In this document: positions 45,591 to 61,204 of the stretch, one piece after another | How positions within the stretch are numbered: position 1 is the first letter of the stretch | How the letters are laid out: every line of letters starts with the position of its first letter | Assembly (NCBI GenBank): GCA_024803745.1 | Contig: JANJXV010000151.1 | Location: 1,612,001-1,676,000 of the forward strand | Source: Megascapheus bottae | Lineage: Eukaryota; Chordata; Mammalia; Rodentia; Geomyidae | DNA length: 64,000 bases | Direction of reading: 5' to 3' | Program-made: the position numbers and the translations under genes | The notes under the pieces: model-generated | What the model was told of the DNA's origin: nothing | Databases searched by the model: none | Seen by the model: only the letters and a program-made list of their open reading frames with translations

Positions 45591-48500
45591 ACACTTCCAT
45601 TCTATGACTTCACACACCTCCATTTTGAGTTAACACATCTCCATTCTATGACTTCACACACCTCCATTCTGTGACTTCTCACACCTCCATTCTATGACTT
45701 CACACACCTCGATTCTGTGACTTCACACACCTCCATTCTACGATTTCACACACCTCCATTCTGTGACTTCACACACCTCCATTCTGTGACTTCACACACC
45801 TCTATTCTGAGTTCACACATCTCCATTCTATGACTTCACACACCTCCAATATATGACTTCACACACCTCCATTTTGTGACTTCACACACCTCCATTCCAT
45901 GACTTCACACACCTCCATTCTATGACTTCACACACCTACATTGTGACTTCACACACCTACGTTCTATCAGTTCACACACCTGCGTTGTGACTTCTCACAC
46001 CTCCAGTCTCTGACTTCACTCACCTCCATTCTGAATACACACACCTCCATTCTATGACTTCACACACCTCGATTCTGTGACTTCACACACCTCCATTCTA
46101 CGATTTCACACACCTCCACTCTGTGTCTTTACACACCTCCATTCTATGACTTCACACACCTTCCTTCTGTGACTTCACACACCTTCATTCTATGACTTCA
46201 TACACCTCCATTCTAAGACTTCACACACCTCCATTCTCTGACTTCACACACCAATATTCTTTGACTTCACACACCTCCATTCTGTGACTTCACACATCTA
46301 CATTCTGACTTCACACTCATCCATTCTATGACTTCACAAATCTCCATTCTATGAATTCACAAACCTCCATTCCATGACTTCATACACCTCCATTCTATGA
46401 CTTCACACACCTCCTTTCTTTGACTTCATACACCTCCATTTTGACTTCACACACCACAATTCTGTGACTTCACACACCTCCATTTGTGACTTCACACATC
46501 ACAATTTTGACTTCACACACGTCCATTCTGTGACTTCACACACCTCCATTCTGTGATTTCACACACCTTAATTTTGACTTCACACACTTCCATTCTGTGA
46601 CTTCACACACCTCCATTCTGTGACTTCACACACCTCGATTGTCTGATTTCACACACCTCCATTCTTGGATTTCATACACCTCCATTCCATGACTTCACAC
46701 ACCTCCATTCTATGAGGTCACACATCTCTATTCTATGAGTTCACACACCTCCATTTTGACTTCACACACCTCCATTCTATGACTTCACACACCTTCATTC
46801 TTACTTCAGAAACATCCATTCTATGACTTCACACACCTCCATTCTGTGACTTCACAAACCTCCATTCTATGACTTCACACACTTCCATTGTGACGTCACA
46901 CACCTCCATTCTATGAGTTCACACACCTCCATTCTGAGTTCACACAACTCCATTCGGTGACTTCACACACCTCCATTCTGACTTCATACACCTCCATTCT
47001 ATGACTTCACACACTTCCATTCTATGACTTCACATACCTCCATTCTGTGACTTCACACACCTCCATTCTGTGTTCGCACACCTCCATTCTGTGACTTCAC
47101 ACACCTCCATTCTGTGACTTCACACACCTCCATTCTGTGACTTCACACTCTTCCATTCTATGACTTCACACACCTCCATTCTATGACTTCACACACCTCC
47201 ATTCTGTGACTTCACACACCTCCATTATATGACCTCACACACCCTCATTCTATGGTTGCAGACACCTCCATTCTATGAATTTACACATCACAATTTTGAC
47301 TTCACACACGTCCATTCTGTGCCTTCACACATCTCCATTCTGTGATTTCACACATCTTAATTTTGACTTCACACACTTCCATTCTGTGACTTCACACACC
47401 TCCATTCTGTGACTTCACACACCTCCATTCTATGAGGTCACACATCTCTATTCTATGAGTTCACACACCTCCATTTTGACTTCACACACCTCCATTCTAT
47501 GACTTCACACACCTTCATTCTTACTTCAGAAACATCCATTCTATGACTTCACACATCTCCATTCTGTGACTTCACAAACCTCCATTCTATGACTTCACAC
47601 ACTTCCATTGTGACGTCACACACCTCCATTCTATGAGTTCACACACCTCCATTCTGAGTTCACACAACTCCATTCGGTGACTTCACACACCTCCATTCTG
47701 ACTTCACACACCTCCATTCTATGACTTCACACACTTCCATTCTATGACTTCACATACCTCCATTCTGTGACTTCACACACCTCCATTCTGTGTTCGCACA
47801 CCTCCATTCTGTGACTTCACACATCTCCATTCTGTGACTTCACACACCTCCTTTCTGTGACTTCACACACTTCCATTCTATGACTTCACACACCTCCATT
47901 CTATGACTTCACACACCTCCATTCTGTGACTTCACACACCTCCATTATATGACCTCACACACCCTCATTCTATGGTTGCAGACACCTCCATTCTATGAAT
48001 TTACACATCCATTTTGACTTCACACACCTCCAATATATGACTTCAAACACCTCAATTCTGTGATTTCACACACCTCCATTCTATGAGTTCATACCATCCA
48101 TTCTGTGACTTCACATACCTCCATTCTATGACTTCACACACTTCCATTCTATGACTTCATACACCTCCATTCTGTGACTTTACATACCTCCACTCTGAGT
48201 TCACACACCTCCATTCTGTGACTTCACACACCTCCATTCTGTGACTTCCCACACCTCCATTCTGTGACTTCACACACCTCCATTGTATGACTTCACACAC
48301 CTCTATTCTGACGTCACACACCTCCATTCTATGACTTCACACACCTCCATTCTGACTTCACACACCTTCATTCTATGACATCGCACACCTCTATTCTGAC
48401 TTCACACACCTCCATTCTGTGACTTCACACACCTCCATTCGATGACTTCACACACCTACATTCTTTGACTTCACACACAACCATTTTGACTGCACACCTC

Positions 48501-49435
48501 CATTCTGTGAGTTCACACACTTACATTTGTGACTTCTCACACCACTTTTTGGCTTCAAACATCTCCATTCTGTGACTGCACACACCTCCAATCTGTGACT
48601 TCACACACCTCCATTCTGTGACTTCACACACCTCCATTCTGTGATTTCACACTCCCCCCTTCTGTGACTTCACCCACCTCCATTCTATGACTTCACACAC
48701 CTCCATTCTATGACATCACACACCTCCATTCTATGACTTCACACACTTCCACTCTATGACGTCACACACCACCATTCTATGACTTCACACACCTCCATTC
48801 TATGACTTCCCACACATGCATTCTAACTTCACACACCTCCATCTATGACTTCACACACCTTCATTCCGACATCACCCACCTCCATTCTATGACTTCACAG
48901 ACCTCGAATCTGTGACTTCACTCACCTGCACTCTATGACTTCACACTCCTCCATTCTATGATTTCCACACCTCTTTTCTATGACTTCACAACCTCCAATC
49001 TATGACTACACACCTCCATTCTGACTTCACACACCTTCATTCTGTGAATTGGCACACCTCCATTCTATGTGTTCACACACCACCACTCTATGACTTCACA
49101 AACCTTCATTCTTACTTCAGAAACATCAGTTCTATGACTTCACACAACTCCATTCTATGACTTCACAAACCTCCATTCTGTGACTTCACACACCTCCATT
49201 CTGAGTTCACACAACTCCATTCGGTGACTTCACACACCTCCATTCTGACGTCACACACCTCCATTCTATGACTTCACACACTTCCATTCTATGACTTCAC
49301 ACACCTCCATTCTGTGACTTCACACACCTCCATTCTGTGTTCGCACACTTCCATTCTGTGACTTCACACACCTCCATTCTGTGACTTCACACACCTCCAT
49401 TCTGTGACTTCACACACTTCCATTCTATGACTTCA
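45590..49435. repeat. 3,846-bp unit, copy 1
   Basis: The GAGTTAAC variant occurs at 45627 and 49473, M2 at 45979 and 49825, and M3 at 46252 and 50098, all exactly 3,846 bp apart. This copy contains the 720-bp nested duplication and one GAATTGGC at 49046. Its M2-to-M3 distance is 273 bp. The 379 bp missing relative to the 652-bp form were replaced by a direct join to CTACGATTTC followed by CCACTCTGTGTC. Confidence 0.85.
46492..48000. repeat. 720-bp nested tandem duplication
   Basis: TGAGGTCAC lies at 46713 and 47433, the CTTACTTCAGAAAC monomer near 46799 and 47519, and TGGTTGCAGAC at 47253 and 47973. All are 720 bp apart. At the left edge the offset is 789 bp, because copy 2 has lost three monomers (69 bp) around the CTTGGATTTC variant. 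Copy 1 spans about 46492-47280 and copy 2 about 47281-48000. Confidence 0.85.
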
Positions 49436-50989
49436 CACACTTCCATTCTATGACTTCACACACCTCCATTTTGAGTTAACACATCTCCATTCTATGACTT
49501 CACACACCTCCATTCTGTGACTTCTCACACCTCCATTCTATGACTTCACACACCTCGATTCTGTGACTTCACACACCTCCATTCTACGATTTCACACACC
49601 TCCATTCTGTGACTTCACACACCTCCATTCTGTGACTTCACACACCTCCATTCTGAGTTCACACATCTCCATTCTATGACTTCACACACCTCCAATATAT
49701 GACTTCACACACCTCCATTTTGTGACTTCACACACCTCCATTCCATGACTTCACACACCTCCATTCTATGACTTCACACACCTACATTGTGACTTCACAC
49801 ACCTACGTTCTATCAGTTCACACACCTGCGTTGTGACTTCTCACACCTCCAGTCTCTGACTTCACACACCTCCATTCTGAATACACACACCTCCATTCTA
49901 TGACTTCACACACCTCGATTCTGTGACTTCACACACCTCCATTCTACGATTTCACACACCTCCACTCTGTGTCTTTACACACCTCCATTCTGTGACTTCA
50001 CACACCTTCCTTCTGTGACTTCACACATCTTCATTCTATGACTTCATACACCTCCATTCTAAGACTTCACACACCTCCATTCTCTGACTTCACACACCAA
50101 TATTCTTTGACTTCACACACCTCCATTCTGTGACTTCACACATCTAAATTCTGACTTCACACTCATCCATTCTATGACTTCACAAATCTCCATTCTATGA
50201 ATTCACAAACCTCCATTCCATGACTTCATACACCTCCATTCTATGACTTCACACACCTCCTTTCTTTGACTTCATACACCTCCATTTTGACTTCACACAC
50301 CACAATTCTGTGACTTCACACACCTCCATTTGTGACTTCACACATCACAATTTTGACTTCACACACGTCCATTCTGTGCCTTCACACACCTCCATTCTGT
50401 GATTTCACACACCTTAATTTTGACTTCACACACTTCCATTCTGTGACTTCACACACCTCCATTCTGTGACTTCACACACTTCCATTCTATGACTTCATAT
50501 ACCTCCATTCTGTGACTTCACACACCTCCATTCTGTGTTCGCACACCTCCATTCTGTGATTTCACACATCTCCATTCTGTGACTTCACACACCTCCATTC
50601 TGTGACTTCACACACTTCCATTCTATGACTTCACACACCTCCATTCTATGACTTCACACACCTCCATTCTGTGACTTCACACACCTCCATTATATGACCT
50701 CACTCACCCTCATTCTATGGTTGCAGACACCTCCATTCTATGAATTTACACATCCATTTTGACTTCACACACCTCCAATATATGACTTCAAACACCTCAA
50801 TTCTGTGATTTCACACACCTCCATTCTATGAGTTCATACCATCCATTCTGTGACTTCACATACCTCCATTCTATGATTCACACACCTCCATTCTGTGACT
50901 TCACACACCTCGATTCTGTGACTTCACACACCTCCATTCTACGATTTCACAAAGCTCCATTCTGTGACTTCACACACCTCCATTCTGTG
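49436..50989. repeat. 3,846-bp unit, truncated copy 2, and junction segment
   Basis: From 49436 to about 50476 this follows 45590-46630 at an offset of 3,846 bp. Then about 380 bp are missing and the order resumes from the 47013-type TTCCATTCTATGAC block, with TGTGTTCGC at 50533 and TGGTTGCAGAC at 50718. Near 50874 one monomer lacks a base (ATGATTCACAC). The plus-strand frame 50828-51013 is satellite. Confidence 0.75.
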
Positions 50990-53900
50990 ACTTCACACAC
51001 CTCCATTCTATGACTTCACACACCTACATTGTGACTTCACACACCTACGTTCTATCAGTTCACACACCTGCGTTGTGACTTCACACACCTCCAGTCTCTG
51101 ACTTCACACACTTCCATTCTGAATACACACACCTCCATTCTGACTTCACACACCTCAGTGCTGTCACTTCACACACCTCCTTTCTATGATTTCCCACACC
51201 ACCATTCTTTGACTTCACACACCTCCATTCTATGACTTCACATACCTCCTTTCTGAGTTGACACACCTCCATTCTGTAATTTCACATACCTCCAATCTGA
51301 CTTCACACACCTCCATTCTATGTCTTCACACACCTGCATTCTGTGACTTCACACACCTCCATTCTGTGACTTCAAAAACCACCATTCTATGACTTCGCAC
51401 ATCTCCATTGTGACTTCACACACCTCCATTCTATGAGTTCACACAGCTCCATTCTGACTTCACACACCTCCATTCTATGACTTCGCACACCTCTATTCTG
51501 ACTTCACACCCCTCCATTCTGTGACTTCACATACCGCCATTCTTTGACTTCACACCCCTCCATTCTGTGCCTTCACACACCTCCACTCTGTGTCTTTACA
51601 CACCTCCATTCTGTGACTTCACACACCTTCCTTCTGTGACTTCACACACCTTCATTCTATGACTTCATACACCTCCATTCTAATACTTCACACACCTCCA
51701 TTCTCTGACTTCACACACCAATATTCTGTGACTTCACACACCTCCATTCTGTGACTTCACACATCTACATTCTGACTTCACACACATCCATTCTATGACT
51801 TCACAAATCTCCATTCTATGAATTCACAAACCTCCATTCCATGACTTCATACACCTCCATTCTATGACTTCACACACCTCCTTTCTTTGACTTCATACAC
51901 CTCTATTTTGACTTCACACACCACAATTCTGTGACTTCACACACCTCCATTTGTGACTTCACAGATCACAGTTTTGACTTCACACACCTCCATTCTGTGA
52001 CTTCACACACCTCGATTGTCTGATTTCACACACCTCCATTCTTGGATTTCATACACCTCCATTCCATGACTTCACACACCTCCATTCTATGAGGTCACAC
52101 ATCTCTATTCTATGAGTTCACACACCTCCATTTTGACTTCACACACCTCCATTCTATGACTTCACACACCTTCATTCTTACTTCAGAAACATCCATTCTA
52201 TGACTTCACACACCTCCATTCTGTGACTTCACAAACCTCCATTCTATGACTTTACACACTTCCGTTGTGACGTCACACACCTCCATTCTATGAGTTCACA
52301 CACCTCCATTCTGAGTTCACACAACTCCATTCGGTGACTTCACACACCTCCATTCTGACTTCACACACCTCCATTCTATGACTTCACACACTTCCATTCT
52401 ATGACTTCACATACCTCCATTCTGTGACTTCACACACCTCCATTCGGTGTTCGCACACCTCCATTCTGTGACTTCACACATCTCCATTCTGTGACTTCAC
52501 ACACCTCCATTCTGTGACTTCACACACTTCCATTCTATGACTTCACACACCTCCATTCTATGACTTCACACACCTCCATTCTGTGACTTCACACACCTCC
52601 ATTATATGACCTCACACACCCTCATTCTATGGTTGCAGACACCTCCATTCTATGAATTTACACATCCATTTTGACTTCACACACCTCCAATATATAACTT
52701 CAAACACCTCAATTCTGTGATTTCACACACCTCCATTCTATGAGTTCATACCATCCATTCTGTGACTTCACATACCTCCATTCTATGACTTCACACACTT
52801 CCATTCTATGACTTCATACACCTCCATTCTGTGACTTTACATACCTCCACTCTGAGTTCACACACCTCCATTCTGTGACTTCACACACCTCCATTCTGTG
52901 ACTTCCCACACCTCCATTCTGTGACTTCACACACCTCCATTGTATGACTTCACACACCTCTATTCTGACGTCACACACCTCCATTCTATGACTTCACACA
53001 CCTCCATTCTGACTCCACACACCTTCATTCTATGACTTCGCACACCTCTATTCTGACTTCACACACCTCCATTCTGTGACTTCACACACCTCCATTCGAT
53101 GACTTCACACACCTACATTCTTTGACTTCACACACAACCATTTTGACTGCACACCTCCATTCTGTGAGTTCACACACTTACATTTGTGACTTCTCACACC
53201 ACTTTTTGACTTCAAACATCTCCATTCTGTGACTGCACACACCTCCAATCTGTGACTTCACACACCTCCATTCTGTGACTTCACACACCTCCATTCTGTG
53301 ATTTCACACTCCCCCCTTCTGTGACTTCACCCACCTCCATTCTATGACTTCACACACCTCCATTCTATGACATCACACTCCTCCAATCTATGACTTCACA
53401 CACTTCCACTCTATGACGTCACACACCACCATTCTATGACTTCACACACCTCCATTCTATGACTTCCCACACATGCATTCTAACTTCACACACCTCCATC
53501 TATGACTTCACACACCTTCATTCCGACATCACACACCTCCATTCTATGACTTCACAGACCTCGAATCTGTGACTTCACTCACCTGCACTCTATGACTTCA
53601 CACTCCTCCATTCTATGATTTCCACACCTCTTTTCTATGACTTCACAACCTCCAATCTATGACTACACACCTCCATTCTGACTTCACACACCTTCATTCT
53701 GTGAATTGGCACACCTCCATTCTATGTGTTCACACACCACCATTCTATGACTTCACAAACCTTCATTCTTACTTCAGAAACATCAGTTCTATGACTTCAC
53801 ACAACTCCATTCTATGACTTCACAAACCTCCATTCTGTGACTTCACACACCTCCATTCTGAGTTCACACAACTCCATTCGGTGACTTCACACACCTCCAT

Positions 53901-54931
53901 TCTGACGTCACACACCTCCATTCTATGACTTCACACACTTCCATTCTATGACTTCACACACCTCCATTCTGTGACTTCACACACCTCCATTCTGTGTTCG
54001 CACACTTCCATTCTGTGACTTCACACACCTGCATTCTGTGACTTCACACACCTCCATTCTGTGACTTCACACACTTCCATTCTATGACTTCACACACCTC
54101 CATTCTATGACTTCACACACCTCCATTCTGTGACTTCACACACCTCCATTCTTTGACTTCACACAGCTCCATTCTGTGACTTCACACACCTCCATTCTCC
54201 GACTTCACACACCTCCATTCTATGACTTCACACATCCATTTTGACTTCACACAACTCCAATATATAACTTCAAACACCTCAATTCTGTGACTTCACACAC
54301 CTCCATTCTATGAATTCATACCCATCCATTCTGTGACTTCACACACCTCCATTCTTTGACTTCACACACCTCCATTCTGTGACTTCACCCACCTCCATTC
54401 TGTGACTTCACATACCTCCATTCTATGACTTCACACACCTCCATTCTGTGACTTCCCAAACCTCCATTCTATGATTTCACACACCTCGAATCTATGACTT
54501 CACACACCTACATTTTATGACGTCACACACCTCCATTTTGACTTCACACACCTCCATTATGTGACTCCACACACCTCCCTTCTGTGACTTCACACACCTC
54601 CATTCTATGACTTCACACACCTTCATTGTATGACATCACACACCTCCATTCTATGACTTCACACACTTCCATTCTATGATTTCACATACCTTCATGCTAT
54701 GACTTCACACACCTCCATTCTGTGACTTCACACACCTCCATTCTATGACTTCACACACCTCCATTCTGTGACTTCACAAACCTTCATTCTATGATTTCAC
54801 ACACCTCCATTCTATGACTTCACAAACCTCCATTCTTTGACTTCACACACCTCCATTCTATGACTTCACACACCTCCAATATATGACTTCACACACCTCC
54901 ATTTTGTGACTTCACACACCTCCATTCCATG
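50990..54931. repeat. 3,942-bp unit
   Basis: M2 at 51067 and 55009, and M3 at 51719 and 55661, are both 3,942 bp apart. The match to 54932-56190 is interrupted by a 90-bp loss near 51970 in this copy, after which the offset is 4,032. Inside, 52.6-54.1 kb repeats 48.0-49.4 kb at an offset of 4,657 bp (GAATTGGC 49046/53703). A piece at about 54140-54850 comes from the large-unit family; its TCTCCGACTTC order is also seen near 10230, 22110, 32110 and 40300. Confidence 0.8.
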
Positions 54932-56189
54932 ACTTCACACACCTCCATTCTATGACTTCACACACCTACATTGTGACTTCACACACCTACGTTCTATCAG
55001 TTCACACACCTGCGTTGTGACTTCACACACCTCCAGTCTCTGACTTCACACACCTCCATTCTGAATACACACACCTCCATTCTGACTTCACACACCTCAG
55101 TGCTGTCACTTCACACTCCTCCATTCTATGATTTCCCACACCACCGTTCTTTGACTTCACACACCTCCATTCTATGACTTCACATACCTCCTTTCTGAGT
55201 TGACACACCTCCATTCTGTGACTTCACATACCTCCAATCTGAGTTCACACACCTCCATTCTATGTCTTCACACACCTCCATTCTGTGACTTCACACACCT
55301 CCATTCTGTGACTTCAAAAACCACCATTCTATGACTTCGCACATCTCCATTGTGACTTCACACACCTCCATTCTATGAGTTCACACAGCTCCATTCTGAC
55401 TTCACACACCTCCATTCTATGACTTCGCACACCTCTATTCTGACTTCACACCCCTCCATTCTGTGACTTCACATACCGCCATTCTTTGACTTCACACCCC
55501 TCCATTCTGTGCCTTCACACACCTCCACTCTGTGTCTTTACACACCTCCATTCTCTGACTTCACACACCTTCCTTCTGTGACTTCACACACCTTCATTTT
55601 ATGACTTCATACACCTCCATTCTAAGACTTCACACACCTCCATTCTCTGACTTCACACACCAATATTCTTTGACTTCACACACCTCCATTCTGTGACTTC
55701 ACACATCTACATTCTGACTTCACACACATCCATTCTATGACTTCACAAATCTCCATTCTATGAATTCACAAACCTCCATTCCATGACTTCATACACCTCC
55801 ATTCTATGACTTCACACACCTCCTTTCTTTGACTTCATACACCTCCATTTTGACTTCACACACCACAATTCTGTGACTTCACACACCTCCATTTGTGACT
55901 TCACACATCACAATTTTGACTTCACACACATCCATTCTGTGACTTCACACACATCCATTCTGTGATTTCACACACCTTAATTTTGACTTCACACACTTCC
56001 ATTCTGTGACTTCACACACCTCCATTCTGTGACTTCACACACCTCGATTGTCTGATTTCACACACCTCCATTCTTGGATTTCATACACCTCCATTCCATG
56101 ACTTCACACACCTCCATTCTATGAGGTCACACATCTCTATTCTATGAGTTCACACACCTCCATTTTGACTTCACACACCTCCATTCTAT
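54932..56189. repeat. Partial second copy of the 3,942-bp unit
   Basis: This repeats 50990-52160 and carries M2 at 55009 and M3 at 55661 with the 652-bp spacing. It ends near 56190, where the CTTACTTCAGAAAC monomer expected next is absent and the CACGCCCTTCC variant of the next unit begins. The minus-strand frame 55023-55214 is one of eleven near-identical read-through frames that recur with M2 in this window. Confidence 0.78.
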
Positions 56190-59100
56190 GACTTCACACA
56201 CCTCCATTCTGTGACTTCACAAACCTCCATTCTATGACTTCACGCCCTTCCATTGTGACGTCACACACCTCCATTCTATGAGTTCACACACCTCCATTGT
56301 GAGTTCACACAACTCCATTCGGTGACTTCACACACCTCCATTCTGTGTTCGCACACTTCCATTCTGTGACTTCACACACCTCCAGTCTGTGACTTCACAC
56401 ACCTCCATTCTGTGACTTCACACACTTCCATTCTATGACTTCACACACCTCCATTCTATGACTTCACACACCTCCATTCTGTGACTTCACACACCTCCAT
56501 TATATGACCTCACACACCCTCATTCTATGGTTGCAGACACCTCCATTCTATGAATTTACACATCCATTTTGACTTCACACACCTCCAATATATGACTTCA
56601 AACACCTCAATTCTGTGATTTCACACACCTCCATTCTATGAGTTCATACCATCCATTCTGTGACTTCACATACCTCCATTCTATGATTCACACACCTCCA
56701 TTCTGTGACTTCACACACCTCCATTCTGTGACTTCACACACCTCGATTCTGTGACTTCACACACCTCCATTCTACGATTTCACACAGCTCCATTCTGTGA
56801 CTTCACACACCTCCATTCTGTGACTTCACACACCTCCATTCTATGACTTCACACACCTACATTGTGACTTCACACACCTACGTTCTATCAGTTCACACAC
56901 CTGCGTTGTGACTTCACACACCTCCAGTCTCTGACTTCACACACCTCCATTCTGAATACACACACCTCCATTCTGACTTCACACACCTCAGTGCTGTCAC
57001 TTCACACACCTCCTTTCTATGATTTCCCACACCACCATACTTTGACTTCACACACCTCCATTCTATGATTTCACATACCTCCTTTCTGAGTTGACACACC
57101 TCCATTCTGTAACTTCACATACCTCCAATCTGACTTCACACACCTCCATTCTATGTCTTCACACACCTGCATTCTGTGACTTCACACACCTCCATTCTGT
57201 GACTTCAAAAACCACCATTCTATGACTTCGCACATCTCCATTGTGACTTCACACACCTCCATTCTATGAGTTCACACAGCTCCATTCTGACTTCACACAC
57301 CTCCATTCTATGACTTCGCACACCTCTATTCTGACTTCACACCCCTCCATTCTGTGACTTCACATACCGCCATTCTTTGACTTCACACCCCTCCATTCTG
57401 TGCCTTCACACACCTCCACTCTGTGTCTTTACACACCTCCATTCTGTGACTTCACACACCTTCCTTCTGTGACTTCACACACCTTCATTCTATGACTTCA
57501 TACACCTCCATTCTAAGACTTCACACACCTCCATTCTCTGACTTCACACACCAATATTCTTTGACTTCACACACCTCCATTCTGTGACTTCACACATCTA
57601 CATTCTGACTTCACACACATCCATTCTATGACTTCACAAATCTCCATTCTATGAATTCACAAACCTCCATTCCATGACTTCATACACCTCCATTCTATGA
57701 CTTCACACACCTCCTTTCTTTGACTTCATACACCTCCATTTTGACTTCACACACCACAATTCTGTGACTTCACACACCTCCATTTGTGACTTCACACATC
57801 ACAATTTTGACTTCACACACATCCATTCTGTGACTTCACACACCTCCATTCTGTGATTTCACACACCTTAATTTTGACTTCACACACTTCCATTCTGTGA
57901 CTTCACACACCTCCATTCTGTGACTTCACACACCTGGATTGTCTGATTTCACACACCTCCATTCTTGGATTTCATACACCTCCATTCCATGACTTCACAC
58001 ACCTCCATTCTATGAGGTCACACATCTCTATTCTATGAGTTCACACACCTCCATTTTGACTTCACACACCTCCATTCTATGACTTCACACACCTTCATTC
58101 TTACTTCAGAAACATCCATTCTATGACTTCACACACCTCCATTCTGTGACTTCACAAACCTCCATTCTATGACTTCACACACTTCCATTGTGACGTCACA
58201 CACCTCCATTCTATGAGTTCACACACCTCCATTCTGAGTTCACACAACTCCATTCGGTGACTTCACATACCTCCATTCTGACTTCACACACCTCCATTCT
58301 GACTTCACACACTTCCATTCTATGACTTCACACACTTCCATTCTATGACTTCACACACCTCCATTCTGTGACTTCACACACCTCCATTCTGTGTTCGCAC
58401 ACCTCCATTCTGTGACTTCACACACCTCCATTCTGTGACTTCACGCACCTCCATTCTGTGACTTCACACACCTCCATTCTCTGACTTCACACACCAATAT
58501 TCTTTGACTTCACACACCTCCATTCTGTGACTTCACACATCTACATTCTGACTTCACACACATCCATTCTATGACTTCACAAATCTCCATTCTATGAATT
58601 CACAAACCTCCATTCCATGACTTCATACACCTCCATTCTATGACTTCACACACCTCCTTTCTTTGACTTCATACACCTCCATTTTGACTTCACACACCAC
58701 AATTCTGTGACTTCACACACCTCCATTCTGTGATTTCACACACCTTAATTTTGACTTCACACACTTCCATTCTGTGACTTCACACACCTCCATTCTGTGA
58801 CTTCACACACCTCGATTGTCTGATTTCACACACCTCCATTCTTGGATTTCATACACCTCCATTCCATGACTTCACACACCTCCATTCTATGAGGTCACAC
58901 ATCTCTATTCTATGAGTTCACACACCTCCATTTTGACTTCACACACCTCCATTCTATGACTTCACACACCTTCATTCTTACTTCAGAAACATCCATTCTA
59001 TGACTTCACACACCTCCATTCTGTGACTTCACAAACCTCCATTCTATGACTTCACACACTTCCATTGTGACGTCACACACCTCCATTCTATGAGTTCACA

Positions 59101-61204
59101 CACCTCCATTCTGAGTTCACACAACTCCATTCGGTGACTTCACACACCTCCATTCTGACTTCACACACCTCCATTCTATGACTTCACACACTTCCATTCT
59201 ATGACTTCACATACCTCCATTCTGTGACTTCACACACCTCCATTCTGTGTTCGCACACCTCCATTCTGTGACTTCACACACCTCCATTCTGTGACTTCAC
59301 ACACCTCCATTCTGTGACTTCACACACTTCCATTCTATGACTTCACACACCTCCATTCTATGACTTCACACACCTCCATTCTGTGACTTCACACACCTCC
59401 ATTATATGACCTCACACACCCTCATTCTATGGTTGCAGACACCTCCATTCTATGAATTTACACATCCATTTTGACTTCACACACCTCCAATATATGACTT
59501 CAAACACCTCAATTCTGTGATTTCACACACCTCCATTCTATGAGTTCATACCATCCATTCTGTGACTTCACATACCTCCATTCTATGATTCACACACCTC
59601 CATTCTGTGACTTCACACACCTCCATTCTGTGACTTCACACACCTCGATTCTGTGACTTCACACACCTCCATTCTACGATTTCACACAGCTCCATTCTGT
59701 GACTTCACACACCTCCATTCTGTGACTTCACACACCTCCATTCTATGACTTCACACACCTACATTGTGACTTCACACACCTACGTTCTATCAGTTCACAC
59801 ACCTGCGTTGTGACTTCACACACCTCCAGTCTCTGACTTCACACACCTCCATTCTGAATACACACACCTCCATTCTGACTTCACACACCTCAGTGCTGTC
59901 ACTTCACACACCTCCTTTCTATGATTTCCCACACCACTATTCTTTGACTTCACACACCTCCATTCTATGATTTCACATACCTCCTTTCTGAGTAGACACA
60001 CCTCCATTCTGTAACTTCACATACCTCCAATCTGACTTCACACACCTCCATTCTATGTCTTCACACACCTGCATTCTGTGACTTCACACACCTCCATTCT
60101 GTGACTTCAAAAACCACCATTCTATGACTTCGCACATCTCCATTGTGACTTCACACACCTCCATTCTATGAGTTCACACAGCTCCATTCTGACTTCACAC
60201 ACCTCCATTCTATGACTTCGCACACCTCTATTCTGACTTCACACCCCTCCATTCTGTGACTTCACATACCGCCATTCTTTGACTTCACACCCCTCCATTC
60301 TGTGCCTTCACACACCTCCACTCTGTGTCTTTACACACCTCCATTCTGTGACTTCACACACCTTCCTTCTGTGACTTCACACACCTTCATTCTATGACTT
60401 CATACACCTCCATTCTAAGACTTCACACACCTCCATTCTCTGACTTCACACACCAATATTCTTTGACTTCACACACCTCCATTCTGTGACTTCACACATC
60501 TACATTCTGACTTCACACACATCCATTCTATGACTTCACAAATCTCCATTCTATGAATTCACAAACCTCCATTCCATGACTTCATACACCTCCATTCTAT
60601 GACTTCACACACCTCCTTTCTTTGACTTCATACACCTCCATTTTGACTTCACAAACCACAATTCTGTGACTTCACACACCTCCATTTGTGACTTCACACA
60701 TCACAATTTTGACTTCACACACGTCCATTCTGTGACTTCACACACCTCCATTCTGTGATTTCACACACCTTAATTTTGACTTCACACACTTCCATTCTGT
60801 GACTTCACACACCTCCATTCTGTGACTTCACACACCTCGATTGTCTGATTTCACACACCTCCATTCTTGGATTTCATACACCTCCATTCCATGACTTCAC
60901 ACACCTCCATTCTATGAGGTCACACATCTCTATTCTATGAGTTCACACACCTCCATTTTGACTTCACACACCTCCATTCTATGACTTCACACACCTTCAT
61001 TCTGTGACTTCACAAACCTCCATTCTATGACTTCACACACTTCCATTGTGACGTCACACACCTCCATTCTATGAGTTCACACACCTCCATTCTGAGTTCA
61101 CACAACTCCATTCGGTGACTTCACACACCTCCATTCTGACTTCACACACCTCCATTCTATGACTTCACACACCTTCATTCTTACTTCAGAAACATCCATT
61201 CTAT
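56190..61204. repeat. 5,015-bp unit, copy 1
   Basis: The CACGCCCTTCC variant lies at 56242 and 61257, M2 at 56900 and 61915, and M3 at 57552, 58495 and then 62567, 63510. All pairs are 5,015 bp apart. The unit contains an M2-bearing sub-unit (56190-59200) followed by a second M2-bearing sub-unit (M2 59802, M3 60454) that matches 61.3-63.2 kb at an offset of 2,113 bp. It is a composite of shorter units amplified together. Confidence 0.87.
57535..59335. repeat. 943-bp nested tandem duplication
   Basis: M3 occurs at 57552 and 58495, 943 bp apart, exactly 41 x 23 bp. The second copy has lost about 87 bp: the monomers with CATTTGTGAC and CACATCACAATTTT, and one copy of the doubled TTCCATTCTATGAC. 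As a result TGTGTTCGC lies at 58390 and 59246, only 856 bp apart. The junction is near 58478, within CATTCTCTGACTTC. Confidence 0.85.
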
